Shown in pieces: positions 14,663 through 15,386 of a DNA stretch of 15,386 nucleotides. The number at the start of each line of letters is the position of its first letter. The stretch's first letter is position 1. The stretch spans positions 1 to 15,386 of the forward strand of contig NZ_CALIBF010000133.1 in assembly GCF_938045465.1 (NCBI RefSeq). The letters are read 5' to 3'. This DNA comes from an uncultured Campylobacter sp. (GTDB lineage: Bacteria; Campylobacterota; Campylobacteria; Campylobacterales; Campylobacteraceae). The translations under genes were made by a program, and so were the position numbers. The notes beneath the pieces are model-generated. The model saw only the letters and a program-made list of their open reading frames with translations, did not search any database and was not told where the DNA came from.

Positions 14663-15121
14663 CTATTTTAGCTTGTTTATTAGCTTTACTTTAAAATTTG
14701 GAGCTTGATCCCACGCACCATCTAAACCAAATACATCAAGCGCTTCGGCTAAAAGATCTATAATATCTTGTGTTTTTAGCCTGAATGTTCGAATAGGATG
14801 AAGCTCAAGCAAATACCAGACGGTATTATACTTTATAGAATCAATAATCTCCTTTTCTTCATCCAATTCTATATCTAATATTACTTTAATAATACTTCCT
14901 TGGTAATATAAAGTCCAAAGCGTTTTACTTAAATATCCATGATCTACCTCGGGATCTGGGAAAAACCCTGTTTTCATAAGCCAGCAGTCACGCTCCCTGT
15001 CTATAACCCAATACCATTGATCCGGCAAGCCTTTATCGTATGGATTATATTTAAGAAAAATCTTAGTAAGTTTATATTTTTTATCATCCTCTTTAGTGAT
15101 GATCGCATTTTCAAACGCCAC
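14663..15121 (-). CDS. Uncharacterised 152-aa protein, possible immunity-type
   Basis: The product starts at GTG 15121 with AGGGG five bases upstream (gene read on the minus strand). It has no signal peptide or membrane segment. The sequence is rich in aromatic and acidic residues, with a motif WYWVIDRERDCWLMKTGFF (about 37-55) and YLSKTLWTLYYQGSIIKVILDIEL (about 64-87) predicted as strands, then helices. It lies 15 bp after the partial gene upstream, so the two form an operon. Codon use and base composition are more AT-rich than the core genes. Small immunity proteins of toxin cassettes often look like this, but I recognise no family. Confidence 0.6.
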   Translation of the reverse strand: MAFENAIITKEDDKKYKLTKIFLKYNPYDKGLPDQWYWVIDRERDCWLMKTGFFPDPEVDHGYLSKTLWTLYYQGSIIKVILDIELDEEKEIIDSIKYNTVWYLLELHPIRTFRLKTQDIIDLLAEALDVFGLDGAWDQAPNFKVKLINKLK

Positions 15122-15136
15122 CTTATCCCCTTTGCT

Positions 15137-15385
15137 TTAAATTTTTGATATAAAAGTTACTTGAATATTTTCTTTTGGGATAATAGATCCTCCATCGCCA
15201 TATTCATTTAAAATTTCTTTTAAAATATCCACAATCTCTTGCTTTGGTATATCCCCGATATCGCTTCTTATGGATTCTAGATCATAGATTATTTTAAACG
15301 GATTATCCGTAATTTTCTTACTAGTATTTTCGTTGTCTATATCTCTTAAATCGATCTCTATATCTTTGCCTTTATAGTGTAAAAG
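15137..15385 (-). CDS. Uncharacterised protein, C-terminal 82 residues (cut by window edge)
   Basis: A continuous frame enters from the right edge on the minus strand and stops at TAA 15137-15139, giving at least 82 residues (HYKGKDIEIDLRDI then, further on, IPKQEIVDILKEIL, GGSIIPKENIQVTF). It has charged, AT-rich character and no membrane segment, and a stop 15 bp before the next GTG. The other frames are interrupted. Its start lies outside the window, so its family cannot be judged. Confidence 0.6.
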   Translation of the reverse strand, partial: LLHYKGKDIEIDLRDIDNENTSKKITDNPFKIIYDLESIRSDIGDIPKQEIVDILKEILNEYGDGGSIIPKENIQVTFISKI

Positions 15386-15386
15386 C

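Overview
The window looks like chromosome from an epsilonproteobacterium, most likely a Campylobacter with a fairly GC-rich core (C. gracilis / C. rectus-like). This rests on gene content and protein character: Campylobacter-type FtsZ, FtsA, PpiD and RsmH in cell-division order, AT-rich extended -10 promoters without clear -35 boxes, and intergenic DNA full of AAAATTT words. I could not run a database search, so species is inference.

Left part (1-5383). A minus-strand operon reads ppiD-like foldase, ftsA, ftsZ, then a NimA-like flavin split-barrel protein. Genes overlap or abut (8 bp, 22 bp, 0 bp). Two TATAAT boxes sit upstream of ppiD. The operon faces the end of a truncated plus-strand membrane-protein gene at the left edge. 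Upstream of it lies a minus-strand class II aldolase/adducin-like gene that has lost the zinc-binding histidines. Middle-left (5384-9337). From a promoter region shared with the aldolase-like gene, rsmH runs on the plus strand. After about 1 kb of low-coding DNA comes a membrane protein with an FtsL-like C-terminus and an unusual aromatic-rich N-terminal extension, overlapped by rmuC. The rsmH to ftsL-like order recalls the classical dcw cluster.

Centre (9338-12276). This is a long accessory stretch: about 1.2 kb without genes but with degenerate repeats, a small TTG-started lipoprotein, the RNase P RNA gene rnpB (minus strand, clear promoter), then an AT-rich islet. The islet holds a 5'-truncated, frameshifted polymorphic-toxin C-terminus overlapped by an intact candidate immunity gene. 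Beyond it are a four-copy 10-bp tandem repeat and GC-rich degenerate repeats.

Right part (12277-15386). truD (minus) and a DUF5644-like gene (plus) diverge around a perfect 26-bp palindrome. The right edge holds two low-GC minus-strand genes of unknown function, the upstream one cut by the window; they may be a second horizontally acquired or immunity-type cluster.

The division genes, rsmH, truD and rnpB are housekeeping. The most interesting material is the orphan toxin/immunity remnant beside rnpB, the operator-like palindromes, the metal-site-less aldolase homologue and the repeat-bearing FtsL-like protein.
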